From DASWJZ01 sp963739005 (lineage in GTDB: Bacteria; Pseudomonadota; Alphaproteobacteria; Rhizobiales; Afifellaceae): DNA of 64,000 nucleotides. The position numbers and the translations under genes are program-made. Below, one piece after another: positions 33,341-42,523 of the stretch; the stretch's first letter is position 1, and every line of letters begins with the position of its first letter. The notes beneath the pieces are model-generated. The model made no database searches and had not been told where the DNA came from. It saw only the letters and a program-made list of their open reading frames with translations. The stretch is from positions 248,001-312,000 of the forward strand of contig CAVTYQ010000001.1 of assembly GCA_963739005.1 (NCBI GenBank), read 5' to 3'.

Positions 33341-34732
33341 CTACCGAAACGTCCTGCCGCCCAAGTCTGCAGTCGATCCGGCGGTGATCGCCGCGACAAG
33401 GTCGGCGAGGGTGGTAACTTCATTGAGCGATAGAGTCGAGCGCACACCTTCGCGGCTTCCCGCCGGAAGCACAGCCTGTGAAAATCCCAGCCTTTCGGCC
33501 TCGGTCAGCCGCATCATCGTCTGCGTCACCGGCCGGACAGCCCCGGAGAGGCTGACCTCGCCGAAATAGACGCTCTCCGGCGGCGTCGCAACTCCGGCGC
33601 GCGCTGAAATCAGCGCCGCCGCCACGGCGAGATCGGCGGCCGGCTCCGCAAGCCTGAGCCCGCCGGCGACGTTCAGATAGACGTCGTGGCCGCCGAAACG
33701 CAGCTGGTAGCGCGTCTCCAGGACAGCAAGAAGCATGGCGAGCCGGTTCGGGTCCCAGCCGACGACAGCGCGGCGCGGCGTCCCGAGCGGCGTCTCCGCG
33801 ACGAGCGCCTGGACCTCGACGAGCAGCGGGCGCGTCCCTTCGATGCCCGCAAAAATTGCAGCGCCGGGGGTCTTCGCGTCACGCTCTCCGATGAAGAGAA
33901 GCGACGGGTTGTCGACCTCCTTCAGGCCGGCATCCGTCATCTCGAAGACGCCGATCTCCGAGGCTGGGCCGAAGCGGTTCTTGACCGCGCGCAGCAGGCG
34001 GAAATGGTGGCCGCTCTCGCCTTCGAAATAGAGCACCGCGTCGACCATGTGCTCCACCACGCGCGGGCCGGCGATCTGGCCGTCTTTGGTGACGTGGCCG
34101 ACGAGGACGACGGTTGCGCCGCTCGCCTTGGCGTAGCGAACGAGCGCCTGCGCCGAGGTGCGCACCTGGGTGACGGTTCCAGGCGCGCTCTCCACGATCT
34201 CGGTCCACAAGGTCTGGATCGAGTCGATCACAACGAGGTCGACCGGCGGACCCGCCTCAAGCGTCGCCAGGATATTTTCCACCTGCGTCTCGGCCGCGAG
34301 CGACACCGGCGCGTCGCGAAGGCCGAGGCGCTCGGCGCGGAGGCGGATCTGCCCGATCGCCTCCTCGCCCGAGACGTAGAGGACGCGGCGGCCCGCATTC
34401 GCCATCGCGGCGGCGACCTGAATCAGGATGGTGGACTTGCCGATGCCGGGATCGCCGCCGACGAGGATGGCGGAGCCGGGGACGAAGCCTCCTCCGATCA
34501 CCCGATCGAACTCGCCGACGCCTGTCAGCGCGCGCGGCTGCTCCCTGGTCTCGCCGGCAAGCGCGGCGAGCGCGACGGGCTTGCCGCGCCCGGTTCGAAG
34601 AGCGACAGGGACGGCCGCCGGCGTCTCTTCAGAGAGCGTGTTCCACTCGCCGCAGGATTCGCAGCGTCCCTGCCACTTGGAGGAGACCGCGCCGCAATTG
34701 GCGCAGACGAATTGCGGGCGGGCGCGGGCCAT
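33341..34732 (-). CDS. radA: DNA repair protein RadA
   Basis: RecA-like ATPase that extends recombination intermediates by branch migration. The 463-residue protein has an N-terminal C4 zinc finger (CANCG and CESCG), Walker A GGDPGIGKST near 95, the RadA-specific KNRFG motif, and a C-terminal Lon-like domain (GGLRLAEPAADLAVAAAL). Start ATG overlaps the alr stop (TGATG). Confidence 0.97.
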   Translation of the reverse strand: MARARPQFVCANCGAVSSKWQGRCESCGEWNTLSEETPAAVPVALRTGRGKPVALAALAGETREQPRALTGVGEFDRVIGGGFVPGSAILVGGDPGIGKSTILIQVAAAMANAGRRVLYVSGEEAIGQIRLRAERLGLRDAPVSLAAETQVENILATLEAGPPVDLVVIDSIQTLWTEIVESAPGTVTQVRTSAQALVRYAKASGATVVLVGHVTKDGQIAGPRVVEHMVDAVLYFEGESGHHFRLLRAVKNRFGPASEIGVFEMTDAGLKEVDNPSLLFIGERDAKTPGAAIFAGIEGTRPLLVEVQALVAETPLGTPRRAVVGWDPNRLAMLLAVLETRYQLRFGGHDVYLNVAGGLRLAEPAADLAVAAALISARAGVATPPESVYFGEVSLSGAVRPVTQTMMRLTEAERLGFSQAVLPAGSREGVRSTLSLNEVTTLADLVAAITAGSTADLGGRTFR

Positions 34733-35925
34733 CAGTGCGGCTTCGGCGGATTGAGATAGCGCCGCTCGGCGCGGCGGCTCAAACCCGTCAGGAGTTCGTA
34801 GCCGATCGTGTCGGCCGCGCGGGCCACATCGTCGATCGGCAGGTTCGGCCCGAAAAGCTCCACCCAATCGCCTTCCATCACCGCCCGGATGTCGGTGACG
34901 TCGATCGCGATCAGATCCATCGAAACGCGCCCGAGGAGCGGTGCCGGCTGGCCGCGGACGGAGGCGAAGGCGCCGGCGCGCGTGTCGCTCGAACCGGCAA
35001 GGCGCTGATAGCCGTCGGCGTAGCCGGCAGAAAGGACGGCGATCCGCGTCTCGCGCTCCAGATGCTTCGCGGCGCCGTAGCCGAGCGTCTCGCCGGCGCT
35101 TGCCTCGCGCACCTGGAGAACGCGCGCCCGCGCCGTGACGACGGTCGAAAGCGGCGGGCGGCCACGTGCGAACTCCGCACCGTAGAGCGCGATCCCCGGC
35201 CGCACGAGGTCGAAGCAATAGTCCGGCCCGAGATGGATGCCGGCGGAATTGGCGAGCGATGCCGGCAGCGACGGGAGCTCGCCGCGGAGCTCGTGGAAGA
35301 GCGCGAGCTGTGACCGGTTCATTGGGTGATCCGGGTCATCGGCGCAGGCGAGGTGGCTCATCACGAGGCGCGGAGAGGCGCTCGCGAAGAGGTCGGCGCG
35401 GCGCGCGAGCTCAAGTGCCTCGTGGACGCTGAGCCCGAGCCGGTTCATGCCGGTGTCCACCTGGATCGCCGAAGGCGCGCCGGGACAATGCGCCGCCCAA
35501 GCCTCGATCGACGCGAATGTGTTCAGCACCGGACGCAAGCCGGCGGCGCGAAAGATGTCGGCCCAGTCGGAGAAGAAGCCGTTCAATACATAGATGACGG
35601 CGTCGGGTGCGCTCGCGCGCACGCGTCGGCCCTCGTCGGGGAGCGCGACGAAGAAGGTGCGGCAGCCGGCGGCGGCAAGCGCCGCGACCGCCGGCTCGAT
35701 GCCGATGCCGTAGGCGTCGGCCTTGACCACGGCGCCACACTCCGCCGGCGCGGAAATCTCCGCGAGCCGCTTCCAGTTCTTCGCCAGCGCGCCAAGATCG
35801 ATGGCAAGGACAAGCGCCGCCGCCTCTGTCGGCTTCTGGTGCAATCCACTTCGCTCCCGATGAGCCGCCGACGCGCTAGTAACAAGGGTGGGGGAGGGAA
35901 GGGAAGCGGCTTGCCGCCTATTCAT
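34732..35925 (-). CDS. alr: Alanine racemase
   Basis: PLP enzyme that makes D-Ala for peptidoglycan. The PLP lysine is in VVKADAYGIG near residue 68; further motifs are DTGMNRLG, MSHLACADD, RPGIALYG and RVSMDLIAIDV. At 397 residues it is slightly long because the chosen start overlaps the 3' end of dnaB by 8 bp; the first 40 residues are not conserved, so the true start may be internal. It lies between dnaB and radA, the common order in this group. Confidence 0.95.
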   Translation of the reverse strand: MNRRQAASLPSPTLVTSASAAHRERSGLHQKPTEAAALVLAIDLGALAKNWKRLAEISAPAECGAVVKADAYGIGIEPAVAALAAAGCRTFFVALPDEGRRVRASAPDAVIYVLNGFFSDWADIFRAAGLRPVLNTFASIEAWAAHCPGAPSAIQVDTGMNRLGLSVHEALELARRADLFASASPRLVMSHLACADDPDHPMNRSQLALFHELRGELPSLPASLANSAGIHLGPDYCFDLVRPGIALYGAEFARGRPPLSTVVTARARVLQVREASAGETLGYGAAKHLERETRIAVLSAGYADGYQRLAGSSDTRAGAFASVRGQPAPLLGRVSMDLIAIDVTDIRAVMEGDWVELFGPNLPIDDVARAADTIGYELLTGLSRRAERRYLNPPKPH

Positions 35926-37405
35926 AGCGCGCCGGCAGACGATCGGCCGTCACAAGCGAGGAGAAGCGCGTCACCTCGGCCTCGAATTGAAGCTCGATGG
36001 TGCCGGTCGGTCCGTGGCGCTGCTTGCCGATGATGATCTCGGCCCGCCCGCCGAGTTCGTCCATCTCCGCCTGCCACTTGAAGAACTCCTCGGTGCCCTC
36101 CTTGGGCTTGCGGTTCTTCAAGTAATATTCCTGGCGGAAGATGAAGAGCACCACGTCGGCGTCCTGCTCGATGGAGCCGGATTCGCGCAGGTCGGAAAGC
36201 TGCGGGCGCTTGTCGTCGCGGCTCTCCACCTGGCGCGAGAGCTGCGACAGCGCCAGGATCGGCACGTTCAGCTCTTTCGCCAGCGCCTTCAGGTTCGTGG
36301 TGATCTCGGTGATCTCCTGCACGCGGCTCTCCGTGGAGCGGCGCGTCGTGCCGGTGATGAGCTGCAGGTAGTCGACGATGAGGAGATCGAGGCCGCGCTG
36401 GCGCTTCAGCCGCCTGGCGCGCGCGGCGAGCTGCGCCACGGAGATGCCGCCGGTCTGGTCGATATAGAAGGGGATGCGCTGCATCTCCTGCGCCACCTCG
36501 ACGATCCGGTCGAACTGGTCCTCGTGGATGGCGCCGCGGCGGATGTCGGAGGAGGGGACGCCCGCCTGCTCGGCCAGCATGCGGGTGGCAAGCTGCTCCG
36601 CCGACATCTCCAGCGAGAAGAAGCCGACGATGCCGCCGTCGACGGTTTTGATCGAGCCGTCGGGCTGCTGCTCGCCGCGCCAAGCCTTGGCGATGTTGTA
36701 GCCCATGTTGGTGGCGAGCGACGATTTGCCCATGCCGGGGCGGCCAGCGAGGATGATGAGGTCGGAGGCCTGCAGCCCGCCCATCATCTTGTCGAGATCG
36801 TCGAGGCCGGTGGCGAGGCCGGAGAGGTGCCCGACGCGCTGATAGGCGGCGCCGGCCATGTCGATCGCGGCTTTGAGCGCCTCGGCGAAACCCTGGAAGC
36901 CGGTGTTGAACTGGCCCTTCTCGGCGAGGTCGTAGAGCCGCCGCTCGGCGTCCTCGATCTGGTCGCGCGGGGGCATGTCGACTGGCGCCTCGTAGGCGAT
37001 GTTGACCATGTCCTCGCCGATGGTGATCAGGTTCCGCCGGATCGAGAGGTCGTAGATGGTGCGGCCGTAATCCTGCGCGTTGATGATCGTCGTCGCTTCG
37101 TAAGCGAGGCGGCCGAGATATTCGGCGATGGTGATCTCGCCGACCCGGTCGCTCTCCTTCATGAAGCTCTTGATGGTGCGCGGGTCGGCGGTCTTGTTCA
37201 GCCGAATGAGCTGCGCCGCCTTCTCGTAAATCTGCCGGTGCAGCGGATCGAAGAAGTGCAGCGGCTCGAGAAAATCGGAGACGCGATAAAAGGCTTCGTT
37301 GTTGATGAGGATGGCGCCGAGGAGCGCCTGCTCGACTTCGATGTTGTGCGGAACCCGACGATGGATCGATTCGTCTTCGGGGGGGAGGATGTGGGCGAAC
37401 GTCAT
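35918..37405 (-). CDS. dnaB: Replicative DNA helicase DnaB
   Basis: Hexameric helicase of the replication fork. The 495-residue protein has the N-terminal dimerisation domain (RVPHNIEVEQALLGAILINN), the linker and RecA-like domain with Walker A AGRPGMGKSSLATN near 215, Walker B LLIVDYLQLI and the arginine-finger end (IIGKQRHGPTGTIEL). Length is normal and no intein is present. Confidence 0.97.
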   Translation of the reverse strand: MTFAHILPPEDESIHRRVPHNIEVEQALLGAILINNEAFYRVSDFLEPLHFFDPLHRQIYEKAAQLIRLNKTADPRTIKSFMKESDRVGEITIAEYLGRLAYEATTIINAQDYGRTIYDLSIRRNLITIGEDMVNIAYEAPVDMPPRDQIEDAERRLYDLAEKGQFNTGFQGFAEALKAAIDMAGAAYQRVGHLSGLATGLDDLDKMMGGLQASDLIILAGRPGMGKSSLATNMGYNIAKAWRGEQQPDGSIKTVDGGIVGFFSLEMSAEQLATRMLAEQAGVPSSDIRRGAIHEDQFDRIVEVAQEMQRIPFYIDQTGGISVAQLAARARRLKRQRGLDLLIVDYLQLITGTTRRSTESRVQEITEITTNLKALAKELNVPILALSQLSRQVESRDDKRPQLSDLRESGSIEQDADVVLFIFRQEYYLKNRKPKEGTEEFFKWQAEMDELGGRAEIIIGKQRHGPTGTIELQFEAEVTRFSSLVTADRLPARYE

Positions 37406-37547
37406 CGTTTCTTCAAATGCTCTTCATGCCCCTCATAGGTAGGACGGCACGCCATTGATAGGCGCGCGCACGAGGTTTCCTCGGTCGTGCTCGTTATTCT
37501 ACCGAATCACCGGAGGAAAATTATCACGGTTGAATTTCGGAGGGAGC

Positions 37548-38801
37548 CTATTCGCCGGCCAGACGGAACAATTCGGCCGCCTCGTGGCGCGCGCGGAACT
37601 CCGTCTCCGCTTCCGTCATATAGTCGCGCGTGATCGGGACCGCATCGCGATCCTTCGTCAGCTGCATCTGGAAGACCATCATGTCGCCGGTGCGGAAGGC
37701 TGCCTCCGAACCTGCGAGATAGAAGTCCCACATGCGGCAGAAGCGCTCGTCGTAGATCGCGGCCGCGTCCTGCCAATGCGCGCGGAAGCGTTCGCGCCAG
37801 GCGCGCAGTGTCTCGGCGTAGTGCAGACGCAGGATCTCGACGTCGGTGACAAAGAGGCCGACGCGCTCCACCGCCTTCAGCACTTCCGAGAGCGCGGGAA
37901 TGTAGCCGCCGGGGAAAATGTATTTCGCGATCCACGAATTGGTGGTCGAAGGAGGGCTGCTGCGACCGATCGAGTGCAGCACCATCGCTCCGTCGTCCTT
38001 CAGAAGCCGCGCCGCCGTTCCGAAGAACTCGCCGTAGCGCGCTGCGCCGACATGCTCGAACATTCCGACCGAGACAATCCGGTCGAATTGCATGTCGAGC
38101 GCGCGATAGTCCTTGAGCTCGAAGCGGGCCTGCTTCTCGAGCCCGCGCTCGCGCGCGCGCTGATTGGCGATCGCGTGCTGTTCGGTCGAAAGCGTGACGC
38201 CGGTGACGTTCACGTCGAAGAAGTCGGCGAGGAAGAGGCCGAGGCCGCCCCAGCCTGACCCGATGTCGAGCACGTGCTGGTCGGGGCGGAGGTCGAGCTT
38301 CGAAGCGAGATGGCGCTTCTTCGCCCACTGCGCCTCTTCGAGATTGGCGCCGGGCCGATCGAAATAGGCGCAGGAATACTGCATGTCGGAATCGAGGAAG
38401 AGGCGGTAGATGCGCCCGTCGAGATCGTAGTGATGCTTGATGTTCCGCCGGGCGCGCCCGAGCGAGTTGTTCTGAGCAAAATGGCGGGTCGCGTAGCGGA
38501 AGCGCGACAGCGACGCGTAGAACGGCTGGTTCCTGACCTCGGTCCAGTTCTCGTTCAGGAGCATCAGGAAATCGAGCAGCGTGTCGTCCGGAAAGACGAT
38601 CGCGCCATCCATGTAGGCTTCCCCGATGGCGAGCTCGGGATTCTTGAGCACCGTCCATTCGGCGCGCGGGTCGCGAAAGGCGACGTGCGCGGTCAGTCCA
38701 TGGCCGTCCCCATAGACGGAGACGCCGCCGTCAGCCCAGGTCACATGTAGCCGGCCGCGCCGAACGACCCGCCCCAGTAGGCGGTCCAGCCAACGGTTCA
38801 T
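37548..38801 (-). CDS. cfa: Cyclopropane-fatty-acyl-phospholipid synthase
   Basis: SAM-dependent enzyme that adds a methylene bridge to unsaturated phospholipid chains. At 417 residues it has the family features: YDLDGRIYRLFLDSDMQYSC with AYF, SAM motif I VLDIGSGWGGLGLFLA near 178, MFEHVG and KYIFPGGYIP. It lies between rplI and dnaB, separated from dnaB by a 142-bp gap. Confidence 0.94.
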   Translation of the reverse strand: MNRWLDRLLGRVVRRGRLHVTWADGGVSVYGDGHGLTAHVAFRDPRAEWTVLKNPELAIGEAYMDGAIVFPDDTLLDFLMLLNENWTEVRNQPFYASLSRFRYATRHFAQNNSLGRARRNIKHHYDLDGRIYRLFLDSDMQYSCAYFDRPGANLEEAQWAKKRHLASKLDLRPDQHVLDIGSGWGGLGLFLADFFDVNVTGVTLSTEQHAIANQRARERGLEKQARFELKDYRALDMQFDRIVSVGMFEHVGAARYGEFFGTAARLLKDDGAMVLHSIGRSSPPSTTNSWIAKYIFPGGYIPALSEVLKAVERVGLFVTDVEILRLHYAETLRAWRERFRAHWQDAAAIYDERFCRMWDFYLAGSEAAFRTGDMMVFQMQLTKDRDAVPITRDYMTEAETEFRARHEAAELFRLAGE

Positions 38802-39008
38802 CCCACTTTCCTGCTGCTCTAACGCGCAACCGGTGCATTCAAATACGGTTTCGTCCGCAACGCAACAATCGGCGCTTGCAGGGGTGCCTGTCGACCCGAA
38901 AAATGCATCCGGCAGCGCTTGCCATAGGGCAAAACGCGGGACTGCGTGCGACGGTTGCCGAGCAGAGGCTGGAAAAGTTGCGGCTTCGCCGGCGGGGCCG
39001 GCGTCGGC

Positions 39009-39602
39009 TCAGGCGCTCTCGGTCGACTCCGGCGCGACCTCTTCGGCCTCCGCGCCTTCGGCGGCTTCCACAACCTCGGCCGGCGCTTCGGCCTCCTCCT
39101 CTACGAGCGCGTCGGGCCGAGTCAGATCCTCTCCGCGCGCCTGCCGCTCCGCCTCGTCGGTCGAGCGCGCGACATTGATCGTGATCGGCACTTCGACCTC
39201 GGGGTGAAGGGTGATCTTCACCTCGTGCAGGCCGATCGTCTTGATCGCGCGGTCAAGGCGCACTTGCCGGCGCTCGATGGAGAAGCCGCCGGTGGAAACC
39301 GTCTCGGCGATGTCGCGCGTCGCGACGGAGCCGTAGAGCTGGCCGGTCTCGCCCGCCTGGCGGATCACGATGAAGCTCTGGCCTTCGAGCTTGCTCGCCA
39401 CCCCCTCGGCCTCCTTGCGGGCCTCCAGGTTGCGCGCCTCAAGCTGCACCTTCTCGCGCTCGAAGCGCTTGCGGCTTTCGGCGTTCGAGCGGAGCGCCTT
39501 GCCCTGCGGCAGCAGAAAATTACGCGCATAGCCATTCTTCACGCGCACGACGTCGCCCATCTGCCCGAGCCGGGCGATGCGCTCCAAAAGGATCACTTCC
39601 AT
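39009..39602 (-). CDS. rplI: 50S ribosomal protein L9
   Basis: Two-domain L9 joined by a long helix. The N-terminal signature GYARNFLLPQGKA and the opening MEVILLERIARLGQMGDVV are present; the C-terminal RNA-binding domain runs to about 148. A further 50-residue acidic Ala/Glu tail (197 residues total against about 150 in E. coli) is common in alphaproteobacteria. Last gene of the rpsF-rpsR-rplI operon. Confidence 0.97.
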   Translation of the reverse strand: MEVILLERIARLGQMGDVVRVKNGYARNFLLPQGKALRSNAESRKRFEREKVQLEARNLEARKEAEGVASKLEGQSFIVIRQAGETGQLYGSVATRDIAETVSTGGFSIERRQVRLDRAIKTIGLHEVKITLHPEVEVPITINVARSTDEAERQARGEDLTRPDALVEEEAEAPAEVVEAAEGAEAEEVAPESTESA

Positions 39603-39676
39603 TTTCGTCTCCTTGCTGTCCCGCGACTGCGGTTAGGGGCGGCGCTTGAAGGCGCCGCTCCAGCGGAGGCCACTGC

Positions 39677-39925
39677 CTATTTCAGGACGTAGGGCAGGAG
39701 GCCGAGAAAGCGGGCGCGCTTGATCGCCCGCGCGAGCTCGCGCTGCTTCTTGGCGGAGACCGCGGTGATGCGCGAGGGCACAATCTTGCCGCGCTCCGAG
39801 ATGTAGCGCTCGAGAAGCTTCACGTCCTTGTAGTCGATGAGGGGGGCACCGTCGCCGGAGAACGGGCAGGTCTTGCGACGCCGGTGGAACGGCCGGCGGG
39901 TCGGAAGCTGTGCGATATCGACCAT
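39677..39925 (-). CDS. rpsR: 30S ribosomal protein S18
   Basis: The 82-residue S18 has a basic Arg-rich N-terminus (RRPFHRRRKTCPFSGDGAP), the YKDVKLLERYISERGKIVPSR core and ends AIKRARFLGLLPY. It forms a heterodimer with S6 on the 16S platform. It begins 4 bp after the rpsF stop. Confidence 0.98.
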   Translation of the reverse strand: MVDIAQLPTRRPFHRRRKTCPFSGDGAPLIDYKDVKLLERYISERGKIVPSRITAVSAKKQRELARAIKRARFLGLLPYVLK

Positions 39926-39929
39926 CGGT

Positions 39930-40307
39930 CTACTCCTCGTCGTCGCGGCGACGCTCGCGGTCGCGCTTGCGGCGTTCGTCGCGCTCTTTCTTCTGCATCT
40001 GCACCGACGGCTCCTCCTCGAGCTTGTCGACGCGAACGGTGATGAAGCGGATCACGTCCTCGTTGAGGCTCATCTGCCGCTCCATCTCGTTCACCGCTCC
40101 GTGCGGCGCGTCGAGGTTCATCAGCGTGAAGTGCGCCTTGCGATTCTTCGCGATGCGGAAGGCGAGATTCTTCAAGCCCCAATACTCGGTCTTGCCGACG
40201 TTGCCGCCGCCGGCGGCGACCACGCCCTTAAACTGCTCGACGAGCTCGTCGACGCGCTGACCCGAGACGTCCTGACGGGTCAGGAAAACATGCTCATAGA
40301 ATGCCAT
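39930..40307 (-). CDS. rpsF: 30S ribosomal protein S6
   Basis: The 125-residue S6 has AFYEHVFLTRQDVSGQRVDEL, YWGLKNLAFRIAKNRKAHF and ends in a charged Lys/Arg/Glu tail typical of alphaproteobacteria. First gene of the rpsF-rpsR-rplI operon; it has a leader of about 200 nt if the promoter at 40509-40536 is right. Confidence 0.98.
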   Translation of the reverse strand: MAFYEHVFLTRQDVSGQRVDELVEQFKGVVAAGGGNVGKTEYWGLKNLAFRIAKNRKAHFTLMNLDAPHGAVNEMERQMSLNEDVIRFITVRVDKLEEEPSVQMQKKERDERRKRDRERRRDDEE

Positions 40308-40650
40308 TCGTCCTCAGCCTTTCCTTTCACGACCCGCCTGGCGCGGAGCCCCGTCGAAGCCCAGGGCGGCCGAAACCGCGGAAAGGCTTGCGTGACGTCT
40401 TCGAGAGCGGAGACACCGGAAACCGGACCGCTTTGGCGATCCTGCGGACGTCTTTCGACGCGCCGCTTTCCGTTAAGCCCCCGGCCAAAGCCGGTCGTGG
40501 AAGCCGGCTATATACGGCAAAATGCAGCGAACGCAAGGCGCGCAAGCCGCTGAAGCGGGGCGCGGACGCCAGGAGACTATCGCAATCCGGAGGCGCCTTG
40601 ACATGCCCATCCGCGGCGGTGTGGATCGGCCGCGACGAACGAGGAGCCCG
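40308..40650. other. 343-bp divergent intergenic region, rpsF / fabD
   Basis: No gene I can support. Toward rpsF it holds the promoter described next and a long GC-rich leader with a hairpin ACCGGCTTTGGCCGG close to the start and a CCGGTTTCCGG stem. Toward fabD, TTGACA at 40598-40603 could be a -35 box, with a weak GTGGAT 17 bp later, and GAGGAG precedes the fabD ATG. An open frame spans much of the region, but its sequence has no protein-like features. Confidence 0.6.
40509..40536 (-). promoter_or_regulatory. Probable promoter of the rpsF-rpsR-rplI operon
   Basis: On the minus strand, TTGCGT (40536-40531), a 16-bp spacer and TATATA (40514-40509). This is the most promoter-like, AT-richest site in the region. 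Transcription would start near 40502, about 195 nt before the rpsF ATG. Confidence 0.55.
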
Positions 40651-41598
40651 ATGACCACCGCATTTCTCTTTCCCGGGCAGGGGAGCCAGGCCGTCGGCAT
40701 GGGAAAGGCGCTTGCCGACGCAGTCCCGGCGGCTCGGGCGATCTTCGACGAGGTCGACGAGGCGCTCAACGAGAAGCTGTCGAAGATCATCTTCGATGGG
40801 CCCGAGGAGGCCCTCACGCTGACCCGGAATGCGCAGCCGGCGCTGATGGCCGTCAGCCTCGCGGCGCTGAAGGCGCTTGAAGTTGAAGGAATTTCGGTCA
40901 GTTCGCACGCCGCCTACGTGGCCGGCCATTCGCTGGGTGAATATTCGGCGCTCGCCGCGGCCGGGAGCTTCTCCATCGGCGATACGGCGCGGCTTCTCCG
41001 TATCCGCGGCGACGGCATGCAGAAGGCGGTGCCGGAAGGCGTCGGGGCGATGGCGGCGTTGCTCGGGCTTGACCTTGCCGCGGCGGAGGAGGTCGCGAAG
41101 GCGGCGGCGACCGCCGACGAGGTCTGCGAGGTCGCCAACGACAACGCACAGGGGCAGGTGGTCGTCTCCGGGCACAAATCGGCGGTGGAACGCGCGATCG
41201 ACGTCGCCAAAGGCAGGGGCGCGCGCCGCGCCATGCTTCTCGCCGTCTCCGCACCCTTCCATTGCGCGCTGATGGAGCCGGCGGCCGAGGTGATGGCGAA
41301 TGCGCTTGCCGGCACGAAGATCCACCCGCCGGCGGTGCCGCTCGTCGCCAACGTGACGGCGCTGCCGCTGACGGACCCGACGGAAATCCGCCAGCGGCTC
41401 ATGGAGCAGGTCACCGGGACGGTCCGCTGGCGGGAGTCGATGGCGTGGCTCGCGGCGAACGGCGTCACGCGGTTTTTGGAGATCGGGGCCGGCAAGGTGC
41501 TGACCGGCCTTGCCAAGCGGACCGCGCCGGAGGCGGTGGCGTCTTCGGTCGGGACGCCAGAGGACGCGAAGGCGCTCGCCACGGCGCTCAAGGGATAG
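40651..41598 (+). CDS. fabD: [Acyl-carrier-protein] S-malonyltransferase
   Basis: Loads malonyl groups from CoA to ACP. The 315-residue protein has FPGQGSQAVGMGKAL at the N-terminus, catalytic Ser94 in GHSLGEYSAL, the VSAPFHCALM motif with the catalytic His, and ends in the second ferredoxin-like subdomain (EIGAGKVLTGLAKR). GAGGAG precedes the ATG. First gene of the fab cluster. Confidence 0.97.
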   Translation: MTTAFLFPGQGSQAVGMGKALADAVPAARAIFDEVDEALNEKLSKIIFDGPEEALTLTRNAQPALMAVSLAALKALEVEGISVSSHAAYVAGHSLGEYSALAAAGSFSIGDTARLLRIRGDGMQKAVPEGVGAMAALLGLDLAAAEEVAKAAATADEVCEVANDNAQGQVVVSGHKSAVERAIDVAKGRGARRAMLLAVSAPFHCALMEPAAEVMANALAGTKIHPPAVPLVANVTALPLTDPTEIRQRLMEQVTGTVRWRESMAWLAANGVTRFLEIGAGKVLTGLAKRTAPEAVASSVGTPEDAKALATALKG

Positions 41599-41608
41599 GG
41601 AGGCGAGC

Positions 41609-42346
41609 ATGTTCGGACTTGAAGGCAAGCGCGCGCTGGTGACGGGCGCAAGCGGCGGCATCGGCGGAGCGATCGCGGAGGCGCTTCACGCGCAGGGCGC
41701 AACCGTCACGCTTTCGGGGACGCGCGTGGATGCGCTTCAGGCGCTTGCCGAAAAGCTCGGCGGCCGCGCGCATATCGCGCCAGCCGATCTCGCAGACGGA
41801 CCGGCGGTCGATGCGCTCGTTCCTGAAGCCGAGCGGCTGATGGGCGGGCTCGATATCCTGGTGAACAACGCTGGACTTACCCGCGATGGGCTCGCGGTCC
41901 GCATGAAGGACGGGGATTTCGAGCTCGTGCTCCGCGTCAATCTCGAGGCGGCGTTCCGCCTCTCCCGCGCGGCGCTCAAGGGCATGATGCGGCAGCGCTT
42001 CGGGCGAATTGTCGGCATCACGTCGGTCGTCGGCGTGACCGGCAATGCCGGGCAGGCGAACTATGCGGCCTCCAAGGCCGGCTTGATCGGCATGTCGAAG
42101 GCGCTCGCCCAGGAGGTCGCGAGCCGCGGCATCACGGTCAACTGTGTTGCGCCGGGATTCATCGAGAGCGCGATGACGGGAAAGCTGAACGAAAAGCAGC
42201 GCGAGGCGATCCTCGGGACGATCCCGGCGGGGCGGCTTGGAAGCGGTGCGGAGGTTGCCGCCGCGGTCGTCTATCTGGCGGGCGACGAGGCCGCCTACGT
42301 GACCGGCCAGACGCTTCATGTGAACGGTGGAATGGCCATGATCTAG
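41609..42346 (+). CDS. fabG: 3-oxoacyl-[acyl-carrier-protein] reductase
   Basis: NADPH-dependent reductase of fatty-acid elongation. At 245 residues it shows the SDR motifs LVTGASGGIGGAIA, NNAGLTRDGLAVRMKD, catalytic Ser in ITSVVG and YAASKAGLIGMSKALA, then APGFIESAMT. The ATG with GGGAGG upstream is 10 bp after the fabD stop. The downstream hairpin separates it from acpP. Confidence 0.97.
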   Translation: MFGLEGKRALVTGASGGIGGAIAEALHAQGATVTLSGTRVDALQALAEKLGGRAHIAPADLADGPAVDALVPEAERLMGGLDILVNNAGLTRDGLAVRMKDGDFELVLRVNLEAAFRLSRAALKGMMRQRFGRIVGITSVVGVTGNAGQANYAASKAGLIGMSKALAQEVASRGITVNCVAPGFIESAMTGKLNEKQREAILGTIPAGRLGSGAEVAAAVVYLAGDEAAYVTGQTLHVNGGMAMI

Positions 42347-42448
42347 TTGCGGAAAAGTGCCCCGGAAAAGGCGGATTTCCGCTGCTGGTCAAGCCGAATG
42401 AAACGTGTTAACGACCGCCGGAAAGTATACCTTGAGCCCGGGTGAATT

Positions 42449-42477
42449 GCCGCTGAAGCGCCCGCTTCGCGGCTTTT
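42449..42477 (+). terminator. Terminator or attenuator hairpin between fabG and acpP
   Basis: GCCGC-T-GAAGC / GCTTC-GCGGC forms a 10-bp stem with a single bulged T and a 4-nt loop (GCCC), followed directly by TTTT. It should end most fabD-fabG transcripts. Only 46 bp remain before the acpP ATG, so acpP's own promoter (perhaps the extended -10-like TGTGTATGTT at 42477-42486) overlaps it. Confidence 0.65.
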
Positions 42478-42523
42478 GTGTATGTTCCGGGTCAGGAAAC
42501 GGCCTGCAAATGAGGAAGAGGTT

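Noticed and set aside
40301..40654. 117-codon open frame spanning the rpsF-fabD intergenic region
   Set aside because: It starts antisense inside rpsF, has no ribosome-binding site or protein-like composition, and crosses the predicted rpsF promoter and leader.
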